Shown: positions 16,941 to 25,549 of the stretch, one piece after another
How positions within the stretch are numbered: position 1 is the stretch's first letter
How the letters are laid out: every line of letters starts with the position of its first letter
Source: Streptomyces meridianus
GTDB taxonomy: Bacteria > Actinomycetota > Actinomycetes > Streptomycetales > Streptomycetaceae
DNA length: 64,000 nucleotides
Reading direction: 5' to 3'
NCBI RefSeq assembly: GCF_023703325.1
Contig: NZ_JAMQGM010000046.1
Location: forward strand, 29,884-93,883
Notes under the pieces: generated by a model
Seen by the model: the letters and a program-made list of their open reading frames with translations, nothing else
What the model was told of the DNA's origin: nothing
Databases searched by the model: none
Made by a program: the position numbers and the translations under genes

Positions 16941-17237
16941 TCAGCCGGCCTCGCCGCCCTTCGCCCTGCGGCCGAAGTCCTCGTCGAGCACGGACAGTCG
17001 GCGCCAGTACTCGTCCTCGTCGATCTCTCCGGCGGCGAAGCGGCGCCCCAGCACGCTCAGGGGCGAGTGTTCGGTGTGGCCGCCGCCGCGGGGTCCGTGG
17101 CCGCGGTCCCGGCGGCCGCAGGCTCCGAACCTCCGCAGCAGCAGGACGATCCCCGCCACGACGAAAAACCACAGCAGGGGCAGGAACAGGAACCACGGCC
17201 CGGGGCCGCCGTCGTGCCAGTCCGCGAGTGTGTTCAT
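16941..17237 (-). CDS. SHOCT-domain membrane protein
   Basis: A 98-aa protein with one transmembrane helix (residues about 12-32, PWFLFLPLLWFFVVAGIVLL), an Arg/Gly/His-rich linker and a C-terminal SHOCT motif (LGRRFAAGEIDEDEYWRRL). SHOCT segments are short helical oligomerisation or tethering motifs, often paired with a single membrane helix. Function unknown. The ATG at 17237 has GGAGAC upstream at good spacing. It is convergent with the RsbW-like gene, 18 bases away. Confidence 0.8.
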   Translation of the reverse strand: MNTLADWHDGGPGPWFLFLPLLWFFVVAGIVLLLRRFGACGRRDRGHGPRGGGHTEHSPLSVLGRRFAAGEIDEDEYWRRLSVLDEDFGRRAKGGEAG

Positions 17238-17391
17238 GCTGATCGTCTCCTCGGTTGCGTTCCTCACTCGCCACCGAGCTTCGCGCCGCAGGAGGTCCGG
17301 GTCGTCGTACGGCCGGCGTCTCCCGGGGTGCTTCCGGCGGAGTACGCGGCGTGGTTCGGGAGATCACTCGGGCCGTGACCGCCGGCTCGTG

Positions 17392-18618
17392 TCAGGCCGT
17401 GAGTGCTTCCAGCGGGTCGTCGAGCACCGGCTGCCAGGCCAGCTCGGCCGCTCCGATCAGGCTGTTGTGGTCGAGTGTGCACGGGAGCAGGGGCACGCTG
17501 CCGCTCTGTCCCCACAGGCTCCGGTCGGCCACGACGGCCCGCAGCCGTCCGGGATCGGATCCGAGCAGTTCACGGTGGAGTCCGCCGAGGATCACCCGGT
17601 CCGGGTTGAGGATGTTGACCAGTCCGGCCAGGCCGAGGCCGAGCCGGTCGATGAGCAGGTGGGCGGCCGCACGGACGGCCGGGTCTGCGTACTCGTCGCG
17701 GAGCAGGTCGCGGGACTGCCGGAGGAGGGATCCCTCGGGGCCGGCTTCGCGGCCGGCGGCGGTGAGGAACGCCAACGGGTCGGCCTCGACGTCCAGACAG
17801 CCCCGGCTCCCGCAATGGCAGGGCCGCCCTTCGGGGTTGACCGTCAGATGGCCGACCTCGAGGGCGAGTCCCGTGCTGCCGGTGTGCAGCCGCCCGTCGA
17901 GGACCAGGGCGCCGCCCACGCCCCGGTGGCCGGTGGCGACGCAGAGCAGATCCCGGGAGCCGCGCCCTGCTCCGTGCCGGTGCTCGGCGAGCGCGGCGAG
18001 GTTGACGTCATTGCCCGCGAAGACGGCCGGGGCCGGGCGGTCCCGGTCGAACACGGCGGCTTCCCGTACCCGTTCGGTGAAGATGTCCCGGACGGGCGCG
18101 CCCGCGTGCCAGGCGACGTGGAGCGGGTTGAGGGCGGTGCCCTGGGGTTCGGCCACGGCGGAGGGGACCGCCAGACCGGCCCCCAGGCACCGGCGGCCGG
18201 TCTGCCGGAGCAGGTCGGAGCCGGCGCGGACGACCTCGCCGAGCACGTGTGCCGGGTCCGCGGGCACCGTCATGCGTCCGGGGGCGGTGGCGACGATGTT
18301 CCCGCCGAGTCCGACGAGCGCGGCCCGGAAGCCGTCGGCGTGCACCTGGGCGGCCAGCACCACCGGACCCTGGGGCTCGATCGAGAGCCGGTGCGAGGGC
18401 CTGCCCTGGGAGCCCGTGGCAGAGCGGGGCCGGGAGTCGACCCGGATGAGGCCGAGGGTCTCCAGCTCCGCGGCGACGGCTCCCGCGGTCGCACGGGTCA
18501 CACCCAGTTCGGCGGTGAGCACGGCGCGGGTGGGGGCACGTCCGGTGTGTACGAGCTCCAGTGCCGGTCCGAGGGCGCTGCGGCCTCTCTCCAGCCGTGT
18601 CGTCCGAGTCTGGGTCAC
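17392..18618 (-). CDS. ROK-family transcriptional regulator
   Basis: A 408-aa regulator. A winged helix-turn-helix occupies about residues 18-75 (TRAVLTAELGVTRATAGAVA). The rest is the ROK sugar-kinase fold with the zinc-binding motif PCHCGSRGCLDVE (about 265-280) and the GNDVNLAALAE segment. The phosphate-loop DxGxT is degenerate (VHADGF), as expected for a regulator rather than a kinase. It probably responds to a sugar or amino-sugar. Start GTG 18618; GAGAATGGAG lies just upstream. A candidate operator, 18633-18653, sits 15 bases upstream of the start, consistent with autoregulation. Confidence 0.85.
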   Translation of the reverse strand: MTQTRTTRLERGRSALGPALELVHTGRAPTRAVLTAELGVTRATAGAVAAELETLGLIRVDSRPRSATGSQGRPSHRLSIEPQGPVVLAAQVHADGFRAALVGLGGNIVATAPGRMTVPADPAHVLGEVVRAGSDLLRQTGRRCLGAGLAVPSAVAEPQGTALNPLHVAWHAGAPVRDIFTERVREAAVFDRDRPAPAVFAGNDVNLAALAEHRHGAGRGSRDLLCVATGHRGVGGALVLDGRLHTGSTGLALEVGHLTVNPEGRPCHCGSRGCLDVEADPLAFLTAAGREAGPEGSLLRQSRDLLRDEYADPAVRAAAHLLIDRLGLGLAGLVNILNPDRVILGGLHRELLGSDPGRLRAVVADRSLWGQSGSVPLLPCTLDHNSLIGAAELAWQPVLDDPLEALTA

Positions 18619-18632
18619 GGCTCCATTCTCGC

Positions 18633-18653
18633 TTTGTGCTCCGTCCGAACAAA
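18633..18653. promoter_or_regulatory. Candidate ROK operator
   Basis: Inverted repeat TTTGTGC (18633-18639), 7-base spacer, GAACAAA (18647-18653), matching at 6 of 7 arm positions. AT-rich in a GC-rich context and immediately upstream of the ROK regulator start. Confidence 0.5.
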
Positions 18654-18854
18654 ACAGGGCGGCGCCCGTGATCTCGTAGGGCCCCGGCAGGTGACCCCGG
18701 ACGGCGCAAGACGCTGCCCCGGTTCGGGCACGAGGTCCTCGCAGAGGACGAAAACCGTGGTCGCCCGGGTGCGCGAGCAGCCGTACCTGCGCCTCGGTCA
18801 GGACCGCGCTCCGCACGGCCCCGCCGGCGGACCGGCCCGCGCAGCCGCAACCGC

Positions 18855-19520
18855 TCAGCCGAGCCAGCCCGGCCTGACCAGCCCGGCCTCGTAGGCGAGA
18901 ACCACCAGTTGGGCGCGGTCCCGGGCCCCGAGTTTCACCATGCTGCGGGACACGTGCGTCTTGGCGGTCAGCGGGCTGACGACGAGCCGGCGGGCGATCT
19001 CGTCGTTGGACAGACCGAGACCCACCAGAGCCACGACCTCCCGCTCCCGCTCGGTGAGTTCCGAAAGGGTCACCGCTGCGGCCGGCTCCTTGGAGCGGGC
19101 CGCGAACTCCCCGATCAGCCGCCGGGTGACCCCGGGCGAGAGCAGGGCGTCACCGTTGACCACCGCCCGGACGGCGCGCAGCAGTTCGTCCGGCTCGGTG
19201 TCCTTGACCAGGAAACCGGACGCGCCGGAGCGGATCGCCTCGAAGACGTACTCGTCGAGTTCGAAGGTGGTCAGGATGACGACCCGGACGTCCCCGAGCG
19301 CGGGGTCCCCGGTGATCCGCTGGGTGGCGGCAAGGCCGTCCAGCCGGGGCATGCGGATGTCCATGAGCACGACGTCGGGGCGTGTCTCGGCCACTGCCCG
19401 GACCGTCCGCTCCCCGTCACCGGCCTCGGCGATCACCTCGATGTCCGGCTGGGCGTCGAGCAGGGCCCGGAACCCGGCGCGGACCAGCAGTTGGTCGTCG
19501 GCGAGCACCACGCGGATCAC
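18855..19520 (-). CDS. NarL/FixJ-family response regulator
   Basis: A 221-aa response regulator. The receiver domain has the acidic pair D8/D9 (LADDQ), the phosphoacceptor D54 in VLMDIRMP and K104-type lysine in FLVKDTEP. The C-terminal LuxR-type HTH reads LTEREREVVALVGLGLSNDEIA. It is the partner of the histidine kinase immediately upstream: the two genes overlap by four bases (ATGA), so translation is coupled. The regulated genes are unknown. Confidence 0.92.
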   Translation of the reverse strand: MIRVVLADDQLLVRAGFRALLDAQPDIEVIAEAGDGERTVRAVAETRPDVVLMDIRMPRLDGLAATQRITGDPALGDVRVVILTTFELDEYVFEAIRSGASGFLVKDTEPDELLRAVRAVVNGDALLSPGVTRRLIGEFAARSKEPAAAVTLSELTEREREVVALVGLGLSNDEIARRLVVSPLTAKTHVSRSMVKLGARDRAQLVVLAYEAGLVRPGWLG

Positions 19521-20830
19521 GGCTGCTCCTCCTCTCGATCACGGGGAGTACGGGCGGCCGTCGCGTCCGGCCGCAGCGGAAGCCGGGCGAGTACCCGGAA
19601 GCCCCCGCCCGGCCGGGGGCCCGCCTCGACTCCGCCGCCGAGGGCCGCCGCCCGTTCTCGCATTCCGGCCAGGCCGTTCCCGCCTGTGAGGTGCTCCGGT
19701 GCAGTGGCCGGGCCGTCGTCGTCCACCCGGATCTCCAGTGCCTCCGGGCCGTGGTCGAGCCCGACCCGGGCGGTCCTCGCCCCGGAGTGCCGGACGATGT
19801 TCGTCAGCGCCTCCTGAATGATGCGGAAGGCGGCAAGGTCGACGCCGGAGGGGAGGCCGTGACGGGTTCCGTGCTCCCGGACCTCCACCGAGAGCCCGGC
19901 TCGGCCCGCCTGTTCGGCGAGCTCCGGCAGCCGGTCCAGTCCGGGTGCCGGGGACCGCGGGGCGTCGCCGGTGGCGCGCAGGGTGTCGAGGACCTGCCGG
20001 ACCTCGCCCAGCGCTTCCCGGGACACCTCCTTGATCGTCGTCAGAGCGCTCCGGGCCTGCTCGGGCCGCGAGTCGAGAAGGGCGAGTCCGACCCCCGCCT
20101 GCACATGGATCAACGAGATGCTGTGCGCCAGCACGTCGTGCAGCTCGCGGGCGATGCGCAACCGCTCCTCGGCGGCCCGCCGACGCTCGGCCCGCTCGCG
20201 CTCCGCCCGCTCCCGGGCGAACCGCTCGTGGCGCACCCGGACGAGCTCGGAGGCCGCGAGCACCGCCACCACCCAGGCGGCGACGACCAGTTGCTGCGTC
20301 CAGGGCGAGTGGCCGTCGCTTTCAGATGCCGGCCACCGGTGGAAGACCTGGACGGCCAGCAGATGGCCGGCCCACAGCAGGCCCACCGCGGACCATGCCG
20401 CGAGCCGGTGCCCGGACGCGACGGCGGCGAACACGGCAACGACCACACTGAGCACCACCGGTCCGTACGGATAGCCTGCGGCGAGATAGCCCAGGGCGAC
20501 GGCGGAGGTGCCGAACACGGTGAGTCGCGGACGGCGGTACCGGACCGGCAGCAGGGCCGGGCCGGCGAGCAGCAGCAGCCGCGCCCAGACGTCGAGCGGC
20601 ATCCGGTCCGGCTGGTTCACGGCGGCGAACTGCGACCCGGCCAGCTGCACCACGGCCACCACCAGCGACGACAGCCAGGGCAGGGACGTGCGGCCGCCGC
20701 GGAATCCGCGCGGCAGCAGGCCCGCTCCCCGATCGAGCCCGTGCCACGGCCGGCTGCCGGGTGACCCGGCCCCGTGCGGTGCACGCAAGCCGTCCGCTGG
20801 CCGCCCGTCCGGCCCCTCTCCCGCGCTCAT
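19517..20830 (-). CDS. NarL-type sensor histidine kinase
   Basis: A 437-aa sensor kinase. Five to six membrane helices lie between about residues 50 and 195 without a large extracellular loop. The HisKA_3 dimerisation domain follows, with the phosphoacceptor H231 in RIARELHDVLAHS, then a HATPase domain (N box FRIIQEALTNIVRHS, G box VDDDGP, LTGGNGLAGMRERA). It phosphorylates the response regulator encoded downstream. The 45-residue N-terminal extension is Gly/Arg-rich. The ATG is preceded by TAGCGT ending at -7 and no good ribosome binding site, so the operon may be leaderless. Confidence 0.92.
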   Translation of the reverse strand: MSAGEGPDGRPADGLRAPHGAGSPGSRPWHGLDRGAGLLPRGFRGGRTSLPWLSSLVVAVVQLAGSQFAAVNQPDRMPLDVWARLLLLAGPALLPVRYRRPRLTVFGTSAVALGYLAAGYPYGPVVLSVVVAVFAAVASGHRLAAWSAVGLLWAGHLLAVQVFHRWPASESDGHSPWTQQLVVAAWVVAVLAASELVRVRHERFARERAERERAERRRAAEERLRIARELHDVLAHSISLIHVQAGVGLALLDSRPEQARSALTTIKEVSREALGEVRQVLDTLRATGDAPRSPAPGLDRLPELAEQAGRAGLSVEVREHGTRHGLPSGVDLAAFRIIQEALTNIVRHSGARTARVGLDHGPEALEIRVDDDGPATAPEHLTGGNGLAGMRERAAALGGGVEAGPRPGGGFRVLARLPLRPDATAARTPRDREEEQP

Positions 20831-20836
20831 GCGGCC

Positions 20837-20842
20837 ACGCTA
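20837..20842 (-). promoter_or_regulatory. Candidate leaderless -10 box (TAGCGT) of the two-component operon
   Basis: Minus-strand TAGCGT, then GGCCGC, then the ATG of the histidine kinase at 20830. Confidence 0.45.
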
Positions 20843-20966
20843 GACCGTGACCGCCCCGCGGGGCGTCAGCCGTGCGGCGTGGTCGCGGGTACTCCGTGTG
20901 CAGTAGCCGCCGGAGGCGCACGCCCCGGGCAGGACAGCCGTACTCTCGAAACGAAAGGGGGTCCGC

Positions 20967-21419
20967 ATGACTGCCGACCACTACATCGAGCCGGGGCGCA
21001 TCGAGCGCCGGATGATGCACCGGCCCGTGGCGTGGCTGGCCCGCCGCGGCATCAGCGTGGCGGGATCCCGGGAACTGGCCGTGCGGGGGCGCAGCAGCGG
21101 CCGGTGGCGCAAGGTGCCGGTCAACCCGCTGCGCCTCGGCGGTCGCGAGTACCTGGTCTCGGTGCGCGGCGAGGGCCAGTGGGTGCGCAACCTACGGGTG
21201 TCCGGCGGCGGCATTCTCCGGCTGGGCCGCACCCTCCGGCGGTTCGACGCGTGGGAGCTGGAGGACGCCTCCAAGCCCGAGATCCTGCGCGCCTACCTGC
21301 GCAAGTGGGGCTGGGAGGTCAGCAGCTGGTTCCAGGGCACCGGTCCGGATGCGACGGACGACGAACTCCTGCGGATCGCGCCGCTGCACCCGGTGTTCCG
21401 GATCACCGCCCGGCGGTGA
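20967..21419 (+). CDS. Deazaflavin (F420)-dependent nitroreductase/FDOR family protein
   Basis: A 150-aa split-barrel protein of the Ddn-like nitroreductase family (DUF385). Visible family features are SSGRWRKVPVNPL, GREYLVSVRGEGQWVRNLR (the core strands around the cofactor pocket) and the HPVFRITAR C-terminus. Members bind F420H2 or related flavins and reduce quinones or nitro compounds at the membrane face. No catalytic residue can be assigned by eye. AAAGGGGG lies 6-13 bases before the ATG. It is convergent with the reductase gene, with 12 bases between the stops. Confidence 0.8.
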   Translation: MTADHYIEPGRIERRMMHRPVAWLARRGISVAGSRELAVRGRSSGRWRKVPVNPLRLGGREYLVSVRGEGQWVRNLRVSGGGILRLGRTLRRFDAWELEDASKPEILRAYLRKWGWEVSSWFQGTGPDATDDELLRIAPLHPVFRITARR

Positions 21420-21431
21420 CCCCGTCCCGGC

Positions 21432-22652
21432 TCACGACCGGTCGAGAGCAGTCAGCGCCCGCCGCGCCAGCATGCTGGTCCGGACGATCTCGGCCAGGGT
21501 GGTCTGGCCGCGAGTGATCTCGGCGAACACGTGCCAGGCGGGACGGAAGCCGGTGATCGCGGCGTGGATCAGCCCCGGACGCCGTTCGAAGAGCCGCAGC
21601 ATCCGCCGTCCGACACCCATCTCGACACCCAGTCCGGCCTTGACGGCGAACGCGTAGTTGAGCGCCTGACGGCGGGCATCGACCCCGTCCGGGGCCTCGG
21701 CGATCCGCACCGCCCACTCGCCCGCGAGACGGCCCGAGCGCAGGGCGTAGGAGATCCCCTCGCGGGTGAACGGCTCCAGCAGGCCGGCCGCGTCGCCGCA
21801 CACCAGCACGCGCCCGCGGGAGAGGGGGGAGTCGTCGGTCCGGCAGCGGGTCAGGTGTCCCGAGGAGATGCTGGGCTCGAAGCCGGCCAGTCCGAGCCGG
21901 GCGATGAAGTCGTGGAGATAGCGCTTGGTGCCCGCGCCCTCGCCCCGCGCCGAGATCACCCCGACCGTCAGGGTGTCGCCCTTCGGGAACACCCAGCCGT
22001 AACTGCCGGGCAGCGGGCCCCAGTCGATCAGCACCCGGCCCGCCCAGTCCTCGGCCACGGTCTGCGGAACGGGGATCTCGGCCTCCAGACCGAGATCGAC
22101 CTGGTCCAGCTTCACGCCGACGTGCGCTCCTATGCGGCTGGCACTGCCGTCCGCGCCGACGACGGCCCGGCCGAGCACGACCTCGCCGTCGTTCAGCACC
22201 ACGGCCACCGTGCGCCGGTCGGGGACGGACGGCCCGTGCTGCTCGACCCGCGAGACGGTGGCACCGGTGCGCACCCGGGCGCCGGCATCCACGGCCGACT
22301 CGACCAGTTCCTGGTCGAACTCGGGCCGGTTGATCAGGCCGAAGAGCATGTTCCTGGAGCGCCGGGTCCGCGCGAGCCGGCCGTTGAGCGAGAACGTCAC
22401 GGCCGTCACCCGGTCCCGCAGCGGGAGTTCGAAGCCGGGGGGCAGGGCGTCACGGGAGGGGCCGATGATGCCGCCGCCGCACGTCTTGTACCGGGGCAGC
22501 TCGGCCTTCTCCAGCAGCAGCACTCTGCGGCCGGTCACCGCGGCGGCGTACGCCGCGGCGGCGCCCGCGGGTCCCGCTCCGATCACGACGACGTCCCACA
22601 CGGTGCCGTCGGGTCCCGACTCGCCGGTCCGGCCTGCCTCTTCGCTGCTCAC
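21432..22652 (-). CDS. Geranylgeranyl reductase-family FAD oxidoreductase
   Basis: A 406-aa flavoprotein. The FAD Rossmann motif VVIGAGPAGAAAAY is near residue 22, followed by KTCGGGI (about 58-64), the GADGS loop and the second FAD motif VLVCGDAAGLLEPFTREGI (about 290). The C-terminal region is helical. The family reduces double bonds in geranylgeranyl chains (menaquinone side chains, archaeal-type or carotenoid lipids); in streptomycetes menaquinone is a likely substrate, but this is family inference. The GTG at 22652 is chosen because VSSEEAGRTGES leads directly into the FAD motif; GGGAG lies about 12 bases upstream. Confidence 0.85.
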   Translation of the reverse strand: MSSEEAGRTGESGPDGTVWDVVVIGAGPAGAAAAYAAAVTGRRVLLLEKAELPRYKTCGGGIIGPSRDALPPGFELPLRDRVTAVTFSLNGRLARTRRSRNMLFGLINRPEFDQELVESAVDAGARVRTGATVSRVEQHGPSVPDRRTVAVVLNDGEVVLGRAVVGADGSASRIGAHVGVKLDQVDLGLEAEIPVPQTVAEDWAGRVLIDWGPLPGSYGWVFPKGDTLTVGVISARGEGAGTKRYLHDFIARLGLAGFEPSISSGHLTRCRTDDSPLSRGRVLVCGDAAGLLEPFTREGISYALRSGRLAGEWAVRIAEAPDGVDARRQALNYAFAVKAGLGVEMGVGRRMLRLFERRPGLIHAAITGFRPAWHVFAEITRGQTTLAEIVRTSMLARRALTALDRS

Positions 22653-22872
22653 TGTGGATCCGCTCCCGCTCGACCTGGTCCCCGCGGCATGACCCGGGGA
22701 CGGCTCCGCACTCGGCCCGCATCCTACGGCGCGGACCGCGGCGGGGGACCGGCGGATCATGGCCGACGTGTGCATACCCCTGCTGTGGCAGGATCGGCAG
22801 CACATTCCACCCGTGCATTCGCGGCCGTCCGCGGTGCGCGGACACCACACCGCACCCACCAGGAGCGTGTCC

Positions 22873-24261
22873 ATGGAGACCGAGCTCACCCCGCCACCCG
22901 CACGGGAGCCGCTCGCCGCCACTGTCGCCGCACTGCTGCCCCGAGCCCGGACGGAACTGGCGGAACTCGTCGCCTTCCGGTCGGTCGCGGATCCGGCGCA
23001 GTTCCCCCGGAGCGAGTGCGAGGCCGCCGCCGGCTGGGTCGCCGACGCGCTGCGGGCGGAGGGGTTCGAGGACGTCACCCTGCTCGACACCCCGGACGGC
23101 ACCCAGTCCGTGTACGGCCACCTCCCGGGGCCGGCCGGGGCGCCGACGGTCCTGCTCTACGCCCATTACGACGTGCAGCCTCCGCTCGACGAGACCGCCT
23201 GGGCCTCCCCGCCGTTCGAGCTGACCGAGCGCGACGGCCGCTGGTACGGCCGCGGGGCCGCGGACTGCAAGGGCGGCCTCATCATGCACCTGACCGCGCT
23301 GCGCGCGCTCGAGGAGCACGGCGGCGTACCGGTCGGCGTCAAGATGATCGTCGAGGGCTCCGAGGAGCAGGGCACGGGCGGGCTCGAGCGCTATGCCGAG
23401 GCGCACCCCGAACTGCTCGCCGCCGATGCAATCGTCATCGGCGACACGGGGAACTTCCGGGTGGGGATGCCGACGGTCACCGCGACCCTGCGCGGCATGA
23501 CGCTCGTCCGGGTGCGGGTCGACACCCTGGAAGGCAACCTGCACTCGGGCCAGTTCGGCGGAGCGGCCCCGGACGCGCTGGCCGCGCTGATCCGGCTGCT
23601 CGACTCGCTGCGCTCCGAGGACGGGTCGACCGTTGTCGACGGGCTGGTGACGGACGAGGTCTGGGACGGGCTGGAGTACCCGGAGCAGGACTTCCGCAAG
23701 GACGCCCGGATCCTGGACGGCGTGGAGCTGATCGGCTCCGGCAGCGTCGCCGACCGGGTGTGGGCACGTCCTGCTGTCACGGTCCTCGGCATCGACTGCC
23801 CACCGGTGGTCGGCGCCACCCCGTCCGTACATGCCACCGCCCGGGCATCGGTGAGCCTGCGGGTGCCGCCCGGAACGGACGCGGCCAAGGCGACGGAACT
23901 GCTCGTCGCCCACCTCGAGTCGAGGGCGCCGTGGGGCGCACGGGTGACGGTGGAGCAGGTCGGCCAGGGGCAGGCGTTCCGGGCCGACACCGCGAGTCCC
24001 GCGTACGAGGCGATGGCCCGGGCCATGCGGGCCGCGTATCCGGGCGAGGAGATGCAGACCGCCGGCATGGGCGGATCGATACCGCTGTGCAACACCCTCG
24101 CCGGGCTCTACCCGGAGGCGGAAATCCTGCTGATCGGGCTGAGCGAGCCCGAGGCGCAGATCCACGCGGTGAACGAGAGCGTCTCGCCCGAGGAACTGGA
24201 GCGGCTCTCGCTGGCCGAGGCACTGTTCCTGGGCGACTACGCGGTATCGCGGACCGGTTGA
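22873..24261 (+). CDS. M20-family dipeptidase / metallopeptidase
   Basis: A 462-aa zinc peptidase. Metal ligands and catalytic residues are recognisable: H98 and D100 in YAHYDVQPP, the bridging Asp in GRGAADCKGG, the general-base Glu pair in IVEGSEEQGTGG and the late His in IHAVNESV. The dimerisation (lid) domain begins with LEGNLHSGQFGG. This matches carnosinase/DapE-like dipeptidases acting on small peptides. No signal sequence, so cytoplasmic. ATG 22873 is preceded by AGGAG at 7 bases; in-frame upstream codons lack a ribosome binding site. A perfect palindromic terminator follows the stop. Confidence 0.88.
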   Translation: METELTPPPAREPLAATVAALLPRARTELAELVAFRSVADPAQFPRSECEAAAGWVADALRAEGFEDVTLLDTPDGTQSVYGHLPGPAGAPTVLLYAHYDVQPPLDETAWASPPFELTERDGRWYGRGAADCKGGLIMHLTALRALEEHGGVPVGVKMIVEGSEEQGTGGLERYAEAHPELLAADAIVIGDTGNFRVGMPTVTATLRGMTLVRVRVDTLEGNLHSGQFGGAAPDALAALIRLLDSLRSEDGSTVVDGLVTDEVWDGLEYPEQDFRKDARILDGVELIGSGSVADRVWARPAVTVLGIDCPPVVGATPSVHATARASVSLRVPPGTDAAKATELLVAHLESRAPWGARVTVEQVGQGQAFRADTASPAYEAMARAMRAAYPGEEMQTAGMGGSIPLCNTLAGLYPEAEILLIGLSEPEAQIHAVNESVSPEELERLSLAEALFLGDYAVSRTG

Positions 24262-24272
24262 CACGGCGTGCA

Positions 24273-24312
24273 CGGAGGCGGCAGGGCGGGCATGCCCGCC
24301 CTGCCGCCTCCG
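24273..24312. terminator. Palindromic intrinsic terminator
   Basis: A 40-base perfect palindrome (arms 24273-24292 and 24293-24312) located 11 bases after the M20 peptidase stop and 104 bases before the end of the convergent Nudix-fusion gene. It can terminate both transcripts. Confidence 0.8.
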
Positions 24313-24416
24313 GTGCGCCGTCTCCCTGCTTCTCCGGCGGGCCGTCCGATCGCGGAGAGGCCGCTGCGGTCCCGTGAATTTCCCGCCAGGCCGTCGCGAT
24401 GGACCGTCCGCGTCGT

Positions 24417-25463
24417 TCACCCGCCGACGGGCACGCCGGCCTCGAGGTTGAGGACGGTCGCCCGTTCTCGGGCACGCAGTGCCCAGTGCAGACGCCTTTG
24501 CCGGGTCGGCGACAACAGGAGTGCCGCCTCGGACTCGGTGACGAAACGCCAGTCCCGCAACTCGTCCTTGGGCAGGGTGAGTCGAGCGGCGGTCTCGTCG
24601 GTGGGCAGACGGCCTCCGTCGAAGAGCAGCCGCATGCCGCCGAAGGACCTGGACGCGGGCGGCTCCCAGTCGACGACGAGGAGCCGGGGCGGCTCCGTCA
24701 GCTCGAGGCCCGTCTCCTCCGCGACCTCGCGCATCCCGGCACGGGACGGCGCTTCCCCGGGTTCGACGACACCGCCGGGGAACTCCCAGCCGGGCTTGTA
24801 GGTGGGGTCCACGAGCAGCACGCGGTCCCGGTCGTCGAACAGCAGCACACCGGCGGCCACGGTCTCGGCCCTGGGCTCCGCGGTCTGGACGATCCCGCAG
24901 GACCCCGCGCCGTCGTGCACCGCCCGCACGATGCGCTCGGCCGTCTCGCGCGGTGTCCGGGAGGTGGTGTCCACCGGGTGGGCGTCCGCCGCGAGCCAGG
25001 CCGGCGGTCCGGCCCACTCCTCGCGGATGTCCTTCTCCCCGGTGACCCTGCGGCCGCAGGCGCCCGCCGCCGCTCCGTCGGTCCCGTCGGTCCCGTCGGG
25101 CAGGATCGTTTCCCCCGCGTGCAGCAGAAAATGACGGACCTCGATGCGCCGGGACGCGAACCCGCCGAAGATCTCGTCACGATGCTCCTGGCGGAACAGT
25201 TCCATCGGCACCACCAGCGTGCCGGGTGCCTCGGCGAGGAGCGCAACGCCGGTCTCGACGACCAGGCGACGCCAGGAGGACAGGTCCCGGCAGTCCCCGA
25301 CCTCGTCCAGCCGCTCGCGCGGAAGCACCTCCCCCAGCATCCGGGCGACCCGGACCGGGTCGAAGCAACTGCTGTCCGGGATGAGTTTCAGGAGTTCGCG
25401 CGCCGTACTGGTCTTGCCCGCACCGAACGTGCCGTTCAGCCAGACGATCACGGTCCCCCCCAT
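24417..25463 (-). CDS. TmrB-like P-loop ATPase fused to a Nudix hydrolase
   Basis: A 348-aa two-domain protein. Residues 1-185 are a P-loop domain: WLNGTFGAGKTSTARELL contains the Walker A (11-19), and VVETGVALLAEAPGTLVVP plus VRHFLLHA resemble TmrB-like and related small-molecule kinase proteins. A Gly/Thr/Asp-repeat insertion lies at about 123-132. Residues about 200-345 are a Nudix domain with the complete box at 230-252 (GGVVEPGE, REVAEETGL). The C-terminal half may hydrolyse a nucleotide conjugate made or bound by the first. Start ATG 25463, close to a GGGGGCGAC stretch. The combination could be a detoxification or repair enzyme; no substrate evidence. Confidence 0.8.
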   Translation of the reverse strand: MGGTVIVWLNGTFGAGKTSTARELLKLIPDSSCFDPVRVARMLGEVLPRERLDEVGDCRDLSSWRRLVVETGVALLAEAPGTLVVPMELFRQEHRDEIFGGFASRRIEVRHFLLHAGETILPDGTDGTDGAAAGACGRRVTGEKDIREEWAGPPAWLAADAHPVDTTSRTPRETAERIVRAVHDGAGSCGIVQTAEPRAETVAAGVLLFDDRDRVLLVDPTYKPGWEFPGGVVEPGEAPSRAGMREVAEETGLELTEPPRLLVVDWEPPASRSFGGMRLLFDGGRLPTDETAARLTLPKDELRDWRFVTESEAALLLSPTRQRRLHWALRARERATVLNLEAGVPVGG

Positions 25464-25549
25464 TTCCGTCGCCCCCAGAGGACTGCCCGCATCACCCCGC
25501 CACGAAAACACGCGACGATCGCGGCTGCGCGCCGAGGACTGCGGCCGGG

